From the NCBI RefSeq assembly GCF_011297335.1, contig NZ_JAAOTJ010000022.1, positions 62,001 through 126,000 on the forward strand: DNA of 64,000 bases, read 5' to 3'. Source of the stretch: Catellatospora methionotrophica. GTDB lineage: Bacteria > Actinomycetota > Actinomycetes > Mycobacteriales > Micromonosporaceae. Below are positions 24,795 through 33,887 of this stretch, piece by piece (the stretch's first letter is position 1; each line of letters starts with the position of its first letter). Under the pieces are notes generated by a model. The model had not been told where the DNA came from, did no database searches, and was given only the letters and a program-made list of their open reading frames with translations. Made by a program: the position numbers and the translations under genes.

Positions 24795-26015
24795 ATGCAT
24801 CGAAGATATTTCAGTATCGGCTCGGCGATCGCCGTGTCGGCGGCGTTCGTCCTCGGCGGCGGGGTGCCCGCGGCGGCGGCCGAGGAGCCGCGCCGGGAGC
24901 AGCGTGTGCTGCGCCTGTGCGACCCGACCGCCTGTTACGTCGCGTGGCGGGCGTACGACTCCGATCGCGACGGGGTGTGCGACGTCGACGAGGCCGCCGC
25001 GGGCACCGACCCGCACGACCCGGCCAGCCGCCCGCCGCTGCGGCGCCTCGCCGAGCTGGCCGCGGGCCGGGTGCTGCCGACGTTCGAGCACGGCGTCGGC
25101 GGGTTCGCGGTGTTCCCGGCCGAGGTGCTGGCGGCGCGGCAGCGGCTCGGCATCGACCCGCTCGGCGCGTTCGAGCTGCCCGCCCGCGCGGACACGCTGA
25201 CCCGGCTCGGCATCTCCGCGCAGACGCTGGAGACGTACGGGATCTCGCTGGAGCGGGACGGCTTCTCGCTGGGCCTGGCCGGGGCGACCGCGCAGCCGGG
25301 CCTGCCGGCCGGGGTCAAGCTCGGACGCTTCGACGCGAGCCTGGTCAGCGCGGGCGGGTCCAGCACCCACTTCGCGCACGGCGGCTGGGCCGGGGCGGAG
25401 GCCGTCGGCGGCGCCATGGTCAACCGTTACCGCGACGGCAGCTCGGAGGAGGTGACCCGGGCCGACGGCAGCGTACAGATCGTGTACCGCGATGCGGCGA
25501 ACACGACCACCGGAACCTGGAAGGGTCACGAGGACACCAGGGTGGACGGCGCGGCGGCGGTGGCCGAGATGCGCGGGCAGCTCTACCAGCCCGACGGCCA
25601 GCCGGAGTCGACCTACGAGGGCACGTCCCACGACGATGTCGACGGCACCGACGACGGCTACTCCGGCGTGACGGGGCCGGCCGACGGCGACGGCGGGTAC
25701 GTCGACCCGGACCAGGCGTACGGCGGCATCGTCACCCAGGAACTGGTAGACGGGGTGCTGAAGCTGCGCGGCGCGGCGGCCAGCGTGGTCCAGGGCTGGC
25801 ACGCTCCCGGCACCGACGGGACGCCGGACGACATCCGCGACCCGAGCACGATCATGCTGGTGGACGACACGGCGGGAAGCCTGTACGTGCTGGTCGAGCC
25901 GACCCGGCTGGCCACCGCACCGGGGCCGGAGTTCCGTCCCGATCTGCCGAACCCGCTGGACCGCATCCCGGTAGGACCGCCGGGCACGGGCGGCGGATGC
26001 AACGGTCTCTGCTGA
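24795..26015 (+). CDS. secreted protein with calcium-binding (TSP3-like) motif
   Basis: A 406-residue exported protein of unknown function. A signal peptide ends near PAAAAEEP. Residues about 54-76 contain DSDRDGVCDVDEAAAGTDP, a thrombospondin type-3-like calcium loop. The remainder includes a region with repeated Gly/Asp-rich segments and ends PPGTGGGCNGLC. Cysteines are few and could form a C-terminal disulphide. ATG 24795 lies in the divergent promoter region shared with the LuxR gene. I do not recognise a named family. Confidence 0.78.
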   Translation: MHRRYFSIGSAIAVSAAFVLGGGVPAAAAEEPRREQRVLRLCDPTACYVAWRAYDSDRDGVCDVDEAAAGTDPHDPASRPPLRRLAELAAGRVLPTFEHGVGGFAVFPAEVLAARQRLGIDPLGAFELPARADTLTRLGISAQTLETYGISLERDGFSLGLAGATAQPGLPAGVKLGRFDASLVSAGGSSTHFAHGGWAGAEAVGGAMVNRYRDGSSEEVTRADGSVQIVYRDAANTTTGTWKGHEDTRVDGAAAVAEMRGQLYQPDGQPESTYEGTSHDDVDGTDDGYSGVTGPADGDGGYVDPDQAYGGIVTQELVDGVLKLRGAAASVVQGWHAPGTDGTPDDIRDPSTIMLVDDTAGSLYVLVEPTRLATAPGPEFRPDLPNPLDRIPVGPPGTGGGCNGLC

Positions 26016-26073
26016 CCTGGGGGACCGGGTGGCGGTGATCGGCCGCCACCCGGCCCGGCAGGAGCAAGCTGAA

Positions 26074-26104
26074 CCGTGCCGGGACCCTGCCCGCCCCGGC
26101 ACGG
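26074..26104. terminator. bidirectional hairpin terminator
   Basis: CCGTGCCGG (26074-26082) pairs with CCGGCACGG (26096-26104) around a 13-nt loop. It lies between the convergent genes ending at 26015 and 26110. Confidence 0.75.
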
Positions 26105-26109
26105 TGGCG

Positions 26110-28761
26110 TCAGGCCGGGGTGCAGGTCGCCGTCGGGGGTGTCGGCGGGCCGGTGCCGATGACCCCGGCGACCGCTGTCGCTCCCGGCGCGAGGGCGCTG
26201 TTCCAGTCCAGGCCGGACAGGGTCGGCGTCGGGCCGCTGCCGCCGAGGACCGCGTTCCAGACCTGGCTGAGCCGCTGGCCCTGGCCGTAGGCGAGGGAGA
26301 CCCGCCAGCCGGTGAGGGCAAGGGTGCCGGAGTTGCGCACGGTCACCTCGGCCTGGAAGCCGCCGTCCCACGGGCTGACCACGGTGTACGCGGCCGTGCA
26401 GCGCGCGCCGGGCGGCGCGCTCGGCGACGGTTGCGTCGAGGCTGACGGGCTGGGCCGTGGACTCGGTGACATGCTCGGCTGCGGGGACGGGTCCGGTCCA
26501 GGCCCGGGGATCGCGGGCGGGGTGACCGACAGGTAGTCCAGTTCCGCGAAGCCCTCACCCTTGGCCAGGCGTACCCGGTGCCGTCCCTGGGGCAGTGGCA
26601 CGGTGACCTCGGCGCGGCGCAGGACCGCGTCCTGGCGCGGGCCGGTCAGCCACGCGCCGGTGGTCGGGTACGCGACCACGCCGCGCTCGACGCCGTCGAC
26701 GAGCACCCGGTGGGTCGCCGTGCCGGGCAGGCCGTTGCCGTAGCCGACGGTCAGCCGGTAGGACCCGGCGACCGGGGCGTCCACGGTGAACTCGACCGCC
26801 GACTCCGGCTGGTCGATGCCGCCGACCAGGTCCGGGAACTCGTTGTAGCCGTAGTGCGAGATCCGCGCGGCGGTGACGACGGCGAGCTCGGCCTCGTACC
26901 GGTGGGTGTCGGGGCGTACGTCGATGAAGTCGAGCTCGGCGTGGCCGGTGCCGCGGCTGAGGCGGATCTCGTTGCGGCCCGCCGCCAGCGCGACCCGTTT
27001 CGGGGCGCTGGCCAGGGCGGAGTTCGCCCAGCCGTCGGTGGCGGGGTAGTCGGCCACACCTTGCGCGGTGCCGTTGACGGTGACGGTGTGGCTCGCGGCC
27101 GCGCCGGTGCCGTTGGCGTAGCGCACGCGCATCACGTACATGCCCGCGGCGGGCGCGTCGACGGTGAAGGTGACCGCGCTGTCGGCGAAGTCGAGGCCGC
27201 CGACGTAGGCGTCGCCGGAGGCCAGGGCGCGGCCGTCGGCGCCGTCGTGCACGACCACGTGCTGGCGGGCGGCGTTCTCGGCCTCGTACTTGGTGGGGTA
27301 GGCGGCGGGCGCGGCGGCGGGGGAGATGACGACGCGGTAGCCGTCGTGGCGGCGCATGGTGCGGATCGGCACCGTGAGGCGGCCGGACGCGTCGACCGTC
27401 ATCGCCTTGTCGAACAGGCTGTACCCGCCGGTGACCGGGTCGCCGCCGCGTTCGGGGCGCGGGTCGGTGTCGGTGGGCTCCTTGTCCCAGGGCACGGTCT
27501 CCAGGCGTACCCGCACGGTGCCGGTCAGGCCGCGGGCGGCCAGGCCGGTCACCGCCACGTCGACGTCGCCGTCCTCGCCCCCGGCCAGCAGCGTGATCGT
27601 GCGCGAGGCCGCGTCCCAGCTCGCGACGCCGTCGCTGGCCTGGTAGCGGCGGGTGTCCCAGCGGCTGACGTCGAGCCGGTCGCCGCGCAGCGACTTGTAC
27701 CAGCTCATCATGTGCCAGCCCGCGTTCGGCGCGAGCGTGCCCGCGACTGTCCGGCGCAGGGTGTTCCCGAGCAGGCCGGGATTGGTGTAGATGCCCATCG
27801 CGGCGTAGTCGACGCCGTAGCGCTCGAACTCGGCCCAGTGCTTGACCATGGTGCCGGGCACGCCCTCGAACTCGCCGTTGCCGGGGCCGTACTCCTCGAT
27901 GACCACGGGCAGCGGGCGGCCGGGCACGCCGAGCTGGTTCTCCAGCGGCCGGTAGTAGCGCGACAGGCTCTCGGGCACGTCGCCGGGGCTCGCGCCGAGG
28001 CTGTGCCAGCCGATCATGTTCGGCACGGTGCCGGTGGCCACGGCGTTGGCCAGGAAGCCGCGCATGCGCTCCTGCAGCGCGGGTTCCCAGCCGCGGTAGT
28101 GCTCGAAGTTGGGGCCCATGATGGGCACGGTCGCGTCGATCGCGCGGATGCGGCGGAAGGTCTGCGTCCACAACCAGAAGAACTTCTGGTCGTACGTCGC
28201 CCCGGGCACGCCCGCGTCCTGGGCGAAGCCGCCCTGCAGCTTGTTGTCCGGCTCGTTGAACGGGGCCACGGCCAGCAGCACGTCCTTGTAGGCCTGGATG
28301 CCCCGGGTGGCGCTGTCGACCTTGGCGTACCAGTCGGCGGTGCCCTTCCACTGGTAGGGCCAGCCGCCCATGAGGTCGTTGTAGCGGCCGATCATCTTGA
28401 TGCCCGCGGCCCGCGTCTTGGCGGCCACGGCCTCGGTCGAGGTCGGGTAGGACGCGTCGCCCTGGGCGCTCTGGTGCTGGCTGAGGTACAGCTGCGACCC
28501 TGCGGCCAGGTTCGCGGGCGTGTCGGGGGTGGACGCGACGCCGAACAGGGTGCCCAGTCCGGCCTTCTTCAGCGGGCCGCCGGGGCGGTCGGCGTACACG
28601 GTGATGACGGACTCGACGGTGGCCGCGTGGGCGGGGGCGTCCGGCTGGCCGGGCAGCAGGCCGGAGCCGAGCGCGAGGGCTGCGGCCAGTGCTGTGGCGG
28701 CGGCCACGGTGAGATGTGCGGCACGCCTTCCGGGCGGTCGCCGCCTTCGGGACAGGGACAC
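26110..28761 (-). CDS. secreted clan GH-A glycosidase with two CBM6-like domains and CBM2
   Basis: A 883-residue exported enzyme. After a signal peptide (to about residue 47) comes a TIM-barrel catalytic domain with acid/base FNEPD (near 168) and nucleophile IEEYGP (near 288), the clan GH-A arrangement seen in GH39/GH5-type enzymes. A beta-sandwich domain follows, then two CBM6/35-like domains (about 490-617 and 619-747), a Pro/Ser linker, and a C-terminal CBM2 cellulose-binding module (from CTAAYTV to ATCTPA, with SQVWNAV). GTG 28761 is preceded by AAAGGA. The CebR-type operator upstream predicts induction by cello-oligosaccharides. The exact substrate (xylan, arabinan or glucan) cannot be told. 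Confidence 0.87.
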   Translation of the reverse strand: MSLSRRRRPPGRRAAHLTVAAATALAAALALGSGLLPGQPDAPAHAATVESVITVYADRPGGPLKKAGLGTLFGVASTPDTPANLAAGSQLYLSQHQSAQGDASYPTSTEAVAAKTRAAGIKMIGRYNDLMGGWPYQWKGTADWYAKVDSATRGIQAYKDVLLAVAPFNEPDNKLQGGFAQDAGVPGATYDQKFFWLWTQTFRRIRAIDATVPIMGPNFEHYRGWEPALQERMRGFLANAVATGTVPNMIGWHSLGASPGDVPESLSRYYRPLENQLGVPGRPLPVVIEEYGPGNGEFEGVPGTMVKHWAEFERYGVDYAAMGIYTNPGLLGNTLRRTVAGTLAPNAGWHMMSWYKSLRGDRLDVSRWDTRRYQASDGVASWDAASRTITLLAGGEDGDVDVAVTGLAARGLTGTVRVRLETVPWDKEPTDTDPRPERGGDPVTGGYSLFDKAMTVDASGRLTVPIRTMRRHDGYRVVISPAAAPAAYPTKYEAENAARQHVVVHDGADGRALASGDAYVGGLDFADSAVTFTVDAPAAGMYVMRVRYANGTGAAASHTVTVNGTAQGVADYPATDGWANSALASAPKRVALAAGRNEIRLSRGTGHAELDFIDVRPDTHRYEAELAVVTAARISHYGYNEFPDLVGGIDQPESAVEFTVDAPVAGSYRLTVGYGNGLPGTATHRVLVDGVERGVVAYPTTGAWLTGPRQDAVLRRAEVTVPLPQGRHRVRLAKGEGFAELDYLSVTPPAIPGPGPDPSPQPSMSPSPRPSPSASTQPSPSAPPGARCTAAYTVVSPWDGGFQAEVTVRNSGTLALTGWRVSLAYGQGQRLSQVWNAVLGGSGPTPTLSGLDWNSALAPGATAVAGVIGTGPPTPPTATCTPA

Positions 28762-28784
28762 GGGAATCCTTTCCGGGACGGAAG

Positions 28785-28798
28785 TGGGAGCGCTTCCA
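28785..28798. promoter_or_regulatory. CebR/LacI-type operator
   Basis: TGGGAGCGCTTCCA is one base from the perfect palindrome TGGGAGCGCTCCCA, the known binding site of the cellobiose repressor CebR in Streptomyces. It lies 24 bp upstream of the glycosidase start, within its promoter region. The regulator itself is not in the window. Confidence 0.8.
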
Positions 28799-28982
28799 AG
28801 GCCCCAGGATTCAGTGGTGACCGGCAATCGCATAGACGTTTCGAAATGGCTTGTGGTCCGGCGCGAGCCGGACGGTGACGTACGAGCGTGACACAGCTCG
28901 CATTGGGGGGAGACGGCGTCATTCAGCTCATATACAGGGAGCACGCTGCTGCCAGTAGCCTCGCACAGGCAGGAGTCCCGGC

Positions 28983-30386
28983 ATGGACGTGACGGATCTG
29001 GCCCGCTGGCAGTTCGGTGTCACCACCGTCTACCACTTCCTTTTCGTGCCCCTCACCATCGGCTTGGTGTTCATGGTCGCCGCTTTCGAGACGGCCTGGG
29101 TGCGCACCGGCAACGAGAAGTGGCTCAAGCTCACCAAGTTCTACGGCAAGCTGTTCCTGATCAATTTCGCGATGGGTCTCGTCACGGGCATCGTGCAGGA
29201 GTTCCAGTTCGGCATGAACTGGAGCGAGTACTCGCGCTTCGTCGGCGACGTGTTCGGCGCGCCGCTGGCCATGGAGGCGCTGGTCGCCTTCTTCCTCGAA
29301 TCGACGTTCCTCGGCCTGTGGATCTTCGGCTGGGACAGGCTGCCGAAGAAGGTCCACGCGGCCTGCATCTGGGTCGTCGCGGTCGGCACCGTGCTCAGCG
29401 CGTACTTCATCCTGGCCGCGAACTCGTGGATGCAGAACCCTGTCGGTTACCGCATCAACCCCGACACCGGCCGGGCTGAGCTGACCGACATCGTCGCCGT
29501 GCTGACCAACAAGGTGGCGCTGATCACCGTGCCGCACACCGTCGCCGGGTGTTTCCTGGTCGCGGGCGGGCTGGTCACCGCGGTCGCGGTCTGGCACCTG
29601 GTGCGGCGTCCGGGGCAGGACGCCGGCACGTACCGCAGCGCGGTGAAGATCGGCGCGTGGACGACCCTGGTCGCGATGGGCGCGATGCTGCTCACCGGCG
29701 ACATCCAGGGCAAGATCATGACCGAGGTGCAGCCGATGAAGATGGCGGCCGCCGAGGCGCTGTACTCCTCCGAGCAGCCCGCCCCGTTCTCGGTGTTCAC
29801 CGTCGGCACGCTCGACGGCAGCCGGCCGGTCTGGTCGGTGGAGATCCCCGGCCTGCTGTCGTTCCTGGGCACGGGCAGCTTCGACGGCCGGGTCGAGGGC
29901 ATCAACGACCTGCAGGCCGAGTACGAGCAGCAGTACGGCGCGGGGGACTACTCGCCGAACATCCCGCTGACCTACTGGACGTTCCGCTTCATGATCGGCT
30001 TGGGTGCGGCGGCGGCGCTGCTGGCGCTGTGGGCCCTCTGGTCGATCCGCCGCGGGCGGACGCCGACGAGCCGGTGGCTGGTGCGCGCGCTCCCGCTGCT
30101 GCCACTGCTGCCGCTGGCGGCCAACTCCACCGGCTGGATCTTCACCGAGATGGGCCGCCAGCCGTGGGTGGTGTTCGGCGAGCTGAAGACCGCCGCCGCC
30201 AACTCGCCCAACGTCGGCCCCGCCGAGCTGATCACCTCCCTGGCCGTCTTCACCCTGGTGTATGGGGTGCTCGCGTTCATCGAGGTGCGGCTGCTGCTCA
30301 AGTACGCCCGCGCCGGGCTGCCCGACGTCACGCCGCCTCCGCAGGACGAGTCCGAGCAGGACCGCCCGCTGGCCTTCGCGTACTAG
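28983..30386 (+). CDS. cydA: cytochrome bd oxidase subunit I
   Basis: A 467-residue membrane protein with about nine helices. Haem ligands H18, H185 and M390 and proton-channel acids E98 and E106 are in place (MEALVAFFLEST, VPHTVAGC, EMGRQPW). It reduces oxygen with electrons from quinol using haems b558, b595 and d. The Q-loop is of the short type. ATG 28983. Followed after 12 bp by cydB; cydC/cydD assembly genes are not present here. Divergent from the glycosidase. Confidence 0.97.
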   Translation: MDVTDLARWQFGVTTVYHFLFVPLTIGLVFMVAAFETAWVRTGNEKWLKLTKFYGKLFLINFAMGLVTGIVQEFQFGMNWSEYSRFVGDVFGAPLAMEALVAFFLESTFLGLWIFGWDRLPKKVHAACIWVVAVGTVLSAYFILAANSWMQNPVGYRINPDTGRAELTDIVAVLTNKVALITVPHTVAGCFLVAGGLVTAVAVWHLVRRPGQDAGTYRSAVKIGAWTTLVAMGAMLLTGDIQGKIMTEVQPMKMAAAEALYSSEQPAPFSVFTVGTLDGSRPVWSVEIPGLLSFLGTGSFDGRVEGINDLQAEYEQQYGAGDYSPNIPLTYWTFRFMIGLGAAAALLALWALWSIRRGRTPTSRWLVRALPLLPLLPLAANSTGWIFTEMGRQPWVVFGELKTAAANSPNVGPAELITSLAVFTLVYGVLAFIEVRLLLKYARAGLPDVTPPPQDESEQDRPLAFAY

Positions 30387-30398
30387 GAGAGGTGCGCC

Positions 30399-31421
30399 AT
30401 GGAACTGACCACCCTGTGGTTCCTGCTGATCGCGGGACTGTTCGTCGGCTACTTCGTGCTGGAGGGCTTCGACTTCGGCGTGGGCATGCTGGTGCCCGTG
30501 CTCGGCCGTGACGACCGGGAGCGCCGCGTCGTCATCAACACCATCGGCCCGCTGTGGGACGGCAACGAGGTCTGGCTGATCACCGCGGGCGGGGCGATGT
30601 TCGCCGCGTTCCCCGAGTGGTACGCGACGCTGTTCTCCGGGTTCTACCTGCCGCTGCTGCTGATCCTGCTGGCGCTGATCCTGCGCGGGGTCGCGTTCGA
30701 CTTCCGCGGCAAGCGGCCGGAGGCGGCCTGGCGGCGGCGCTGGGACGCGTGCATCGTGTTCGGGTCGGTGGTGCCCGCGTTCGTGTGGGGCGTCGTGTTC
30801 GCCAACGTGGTACGCGGCATCCCGCTCGACGGCGGGCACAACCACGTGGGCGGCCTGCTCGACCTGCTGAACCCGTACGCGCTGCTGGGCGGGGTCACCA
30901 TGACGGCGCTGTTCGTCACGCACGGGGCGATCTTCATCGCGCTGAAGACCACCGGGGACATCCGGCGGCGGGCGAACCGGGTGGCGGGCCAGGCCGGGCT
31001 CGGGGCGGCGGTGCTGGCGGTGCTGTTCCTGGGGCTGACGCTGGCCCACCGGGGCGGCACGGCCGCGGTGGTGCTGTCCGCGCTGGCGGCGGTGTGCCTG
31101 GTCGGCGGGCTGGTGGCCAACCGGGTGCGCTCGCGCACCGATGCGGAGGGCCGCCGCGAGGGCTGGGCGTTCGCGGGCACGGCGGCGGCCATCGCGCTGG
31201 CGGTCGCGTCGCTGTTCGCAGGGCTGCACCCCTATGTGCTGCCGTCGACCGTCGAGCCGGCGGTCAACAGCCTTACCGTGCTGAACGCGGCGTCGTCCGC
31301 GTACACCCTGAAGATCATGTCCTGGGTGGCCGTGGTGTTCGCGCCGATCGTGGTGCTCTACCAGGGCTGGACGTACTGGGTGTTCCGTAAGCGCATCGGT
31401 ACTCAGAACATTCCGGACTGA
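30399..31421 (+). CDS. cydB: cytochrome bd oxidase subunit II
   Basis: A 340-residue membrane protein of eight to nine helices with the start MELTTLWFLLIAGLFVGYF, the conserved GFDFGVGML and GNEVWLITAGGAMFAAFPEWYA. Partner of CydA in the quinol oxidase. AGGAG precedes ATG 30399. The pair supports respiration at low oxygen or under nitric oxide or cyanide stress. Confidence 0.97.
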   Translation: MELTTLWFLLIAGLFVGYFVLEGFDFGVGMLVPVLGRDDRERRVVINTIGPLWDGNEVWLITAGGAMFAAFPEWYATLFSGFYLPLLLILLALILRGVAFDFRGKRPEAAWRRRWDACIVFGSVVPAFVWGVVFANVVRGIPLDGGHNHVGGLLDLLNPYALLGGVTMTALFVTHGAIFIALKTTGDIRRRANRVAGQAGLGAAVLAVLFLGLTLAHRGGTAAVVLSALAAVCLVGGLVANRVRSRTDAEGRREGWAFAGTAAAIALAVASLFAGLHPYVLPSTVEPAVNSLTVLNAASSAYTLKIMSWVAVVFAPIVVLYQGWTYWVFRKRIGTQNIPD

Positions 31422-31464
31422 CCGGATGGGTCGAATGTGTTACGGGTCCGGCCGCAAGCGCGCG

Positions 31465-31556
31465 TGAGTATGTCACACATGAATCTCCATACTCAAGTCT
31501 TTCTATGTAAGGGGGTAACAGGGTATCCATAGGGTGCTCGTGGCTACCGCCACGAG
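31465..31556 (+). promoter_or_regulatory. promoter and leader structures of the M4 protease
   Basis: TGAGTATG (31465-31472) and CATACTCA (31488-31495) form a perfect 8-bp inverted repeat with a 15-nt centre, a likely regulator site. Further on, CTCGTGGC (31537-31544) and GCCACGAG (31549-31556) form a hairpin with TACC loop in the probable 5' leader. GGGGAGGA follows directly before the GTG start. Confidence 0.5.
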
Positions 31557-31583
31557 AACTTTGTGGAGAGTCGGGGAGGACTC

Positions 31584-33812
31584 GTGAGGAAGATCCTCGC
31601 CACTGCCGGCGTGGCCGTCACCGCGGTCGCGTTCGTGGCAGTGTCAGCAACCTCGGGCGCGGCAGCGCCCGATACGGCCGCGGCGCGTGCCGCGGCCGTC
31701 GGCGCCAACGCGGCGGACATCCGCTCGTCGGCCTCGGACGGTTACACCGTCGACCGCGTCCGCAAGGACGCCAACGGCGCCACCCACACCAAGTACACCC
31801 GGACCTACCAGGGTCTGCGCGTGTACGGCGGTGACTTCGTGGTGCACACCAAGGCGGGCGGCGCCTACGCGGGCGTCTCCAACGGCCTGATCGCGCCCAT
31901 CGCCGTGGCGACCACCCCGAAGGTCACCGCGGCCAAGGCGCTGGAGACGGCCAAGGCCAACTTCGCCGGCACCATCACCCAGTCGGTGGGCTCGGAGCTG
32001 TTCGTCGACGCCAGCACCGGCTCGGCCCGCCTGGCGTGGGAGACCACGCTGCACGGCTGGCTGGCCGACGGCCAGACCCCGTCGAAGCTGCACGTCATCA
32101 CCGACGCGCAGACCGGCGCCCTGATCGGCTCGTTCGACGAGATCGAGACGGTCACCGGCACGGGCAACGGCATCTACACGGGCAACGTCAGCATCGACAC
32201 GACGCTGTCCGGCTCGACGTACCAGCTCATCGACCCGGTTCGCGGCAACGGCCGCACCTGTGACATGAACAACGGCACGTCGACCTGTACGACGTTCACC
32301 GACGCGGACAACGCGTGGGGCACCGGGGCCAACTCCAACCGGCAGTCCGCCGGTGTGGACGCGCACTTCGGCGCGGCCAAGACGTTCGACTACTTCAAGA
32401 ACGTGCACGGCCGCAACGGCATCTTCGGCAACGGCTCGGGCGTGCCCAGCCGCGTCCACTACGGCAACGCGTACGTCAACGCGTTCTGGGACGGCGCGCA
32501 GATGACCTACGGCGACGGCTCGGGCAACAGCCGCCCGCTCGTCTCCATCGACGTCGCCGGCCACGAGATGAGCCACGGCGTCACCGAGGCCCTGGCGGGT
32601 CTGGTCTACTCGGGTGAGTCCGGCGGTCTGAACGAGGCCACCTCGGACATCTTCGGCAACATGGTCGAGTTCTACGCGGCCGCGCCGTCCGACCCGGGTG
32701 ACTACCAGGTCGGCGAGAAGATCAACATCAACGGCAACGGGACCCCGCTGCGCTACATGTACAACCCGACCCTGGACGGCGCGTCGCACGGCTGCTGGTC
32801 GACCAGCACCAACAGCGTCGACGTGCACTACAGCTCAGGCCCGGGCAACCACTTCTTCTTCAACCTGGCCGAGGGCACCGGCGCCACGTCGTTCGGCACC
32901 AGCCCGGTCTGCGGTTCGGCTCCGGCCGTGACCGGCATCGGCCGCGCCAAGGCTGAGAAGATCTGGTACCGCGCGCTGGACGTGTACTTCACCTCCAGCA
33001 CCCGCTACGTGCTGACCAGCAACCCGGCCAACACCGCCCGCGCCTACACCCTGCGGGCTGCCACGGACCTCTACGGCACCTGCTCGGTCGAGTACAAGAC
33101 CGTCCAGGCCGCCTGGACCGCGGTCAACGTGGCCGGCAGCGACACCGCCTGCCCGACCGGCAACGACTTCTCCCTCGCCGCGTCGCCGGCGTCGGGCTCG
33201 GTCAACCCGGGCAGCTCGGTCACCAGCACCATCGGTGCCACGCTGACCAACGGCAGCGCGCAGACCGTGAGCCTGTCGGCCAGCGGCCTGCCGAGCGGCG
33301 CGACCGCGTCGTTCAGCCCGGCGTCGATCTCCTCGGCCGGCGGTTCCTCCACGCTGACCATCGCCACCAGCGCGTCGACCCCCTCGGGCACGTACGCGGT
33401 GACGGTGACCGGCACGGGCGCCAGCTCGACCCGGACCACCACGTACAGCCTGACCGTGAACGGCGCGCCGGGCTGCTCGGGCACCAACCCGACCGACGTG
33501 ACGATCCCGGACAACACGACGGTGACCAGCACGATCGCCATCTCGGGCTGTGCCCGCAACGCGTCGGCCACCAGCGCGGTCGCGGTCAACATCATCCACA
33601 CCTACAAGGGTGACCTGGTCGTCGACCTCGTCGCGCCGGACGGTTCGGTGTACAACCTGCACAACCGGACCGGCGGCAGCGCCGACAACATCAGCCAGAC
33701 CTACACCGTGAACCTGTCCACCGAGGCTGCGAACGGCACCTGGACCCTGCGGGTCCGCGACGCCGCGAGCGCCGACACCGGGCGTATCGACACATGGTCG
33801 CTGACCCTCTGA
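31584..33812 (+). CDS. secreted M4 metalloprotease (thermolysin family) with P-domain
   Basis: A 742-residue pre-pro-enzyme. Signal peptide to about residue 30; FTP/PepSY-type propeptide (about 40-190); M4 catalytic domain (about 200-520) with zinc site H327-E-x-x-H331 (HEMSH) and E351 in GGLNEATSD, the exact 20-residue spacing of thermolysin; an Ig-like beta-sandwich rich in Thr/Ser (about 535-630); and a C-terminal proprotein-convertase P-domain (about 640-742, with HTYKGDLVVDLVAPDG and WTLRVRD). Extracellular neutral protease. The GTG start is preceded by GGGGAGGA. A hairpin at 33838 ends the transcript. Confidence 0.95.
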   Translation: MRKILATAGVAVTAVAFVAVSATSGAAAPDTAAARAAAVGANAADIRSSASDGYTVDRVRKDANGATHTKYTRTYQGLRVYGGDFVVHTKAGGAYAGVSNGLIAPIAVATTPKVTAAKALETAKANFAGTITQSVGSELFVDASTGSARLAWETTLHGWLADGQTPSKLHVITDAQTGALIGSFDEIETVTGTGNGIYTGNVSIDTTLSGSTYQLIDPVRGNGRTCDMNNGTSTCTTFTDADNAWGTGANSNRQSAGVDAHFGAAKTFDYFKNVHGRNGIFGNGSGVPSRVHYGNAYVNAFWDGAQMTYGDGSGNSRPLVSIDVAGHEMSHGVTEALAGLVYSGESGGLNEATSDIFGNMVEFYAAAPSDPGDYQVGEKININGNGTPLRYMYNPTLDGASHGCWSTSTNSVDVHYSSGPGNHFFFNLAEGTGATSFGTSPVCGSAPAVTGIGRAKAEKIWYRALDVYFTSSTRYVLTSNPANTARAYTLRAATDLYGTCSVEYKTVQAAWTAVNVAGSDTACPTGNDFSLAASPASGSVNPGSSVTSTIGATLTNGSAQTVSLSASGLPSGATASFSPASISSAGGSSTLTIATSASTPSGTYAVTVTGTGASSTRTTTYSLTVNGAPGCSGTNPTDVTIPDNTTVTSTIAISGCARNASATSAVAVNIIHTYKGDLVVDLVAPDGSVYNLHNRTGGSADNISQTYTVNLSTEAANGTWTLRVRDAASADTGRIDTWSLTL

Positions 33813-33837
33813 CCTGATCCTCCCCAGAAGAAATGAC

Positions 33838-33871
33838 GGAGGCGCCACCCGCACCCATGGGTGGCGCCTCC
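33838..33871. terminator. hairpin terminator between convergent genes
   Basis: A 13-bp perfect stem, GGAGGCGCCACCC (33838-33850) with its complement at 33859-33871, and an 8-nt loop. It sits 25 bp after the M4 protease stop and just before the 3' end of the minus-strand SDR gene; it can serve both. Confidence 0.85.
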
Positions 33872-33887
33872 GCCCACGTCCGGGCGG

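Noticed and set aside
28808-28870. CATAGACG near 28.83 kb as a fifth family A copy
   Set aside because: Only the first eight bases match; there is no second arm and no 17-nt centre.
28923-31229. 768-codon minus-strand frame over cydAB
   Set aside because: Shadow of cydA/cydB; dominated by Arg, Gln, His and Gly, with no domain.
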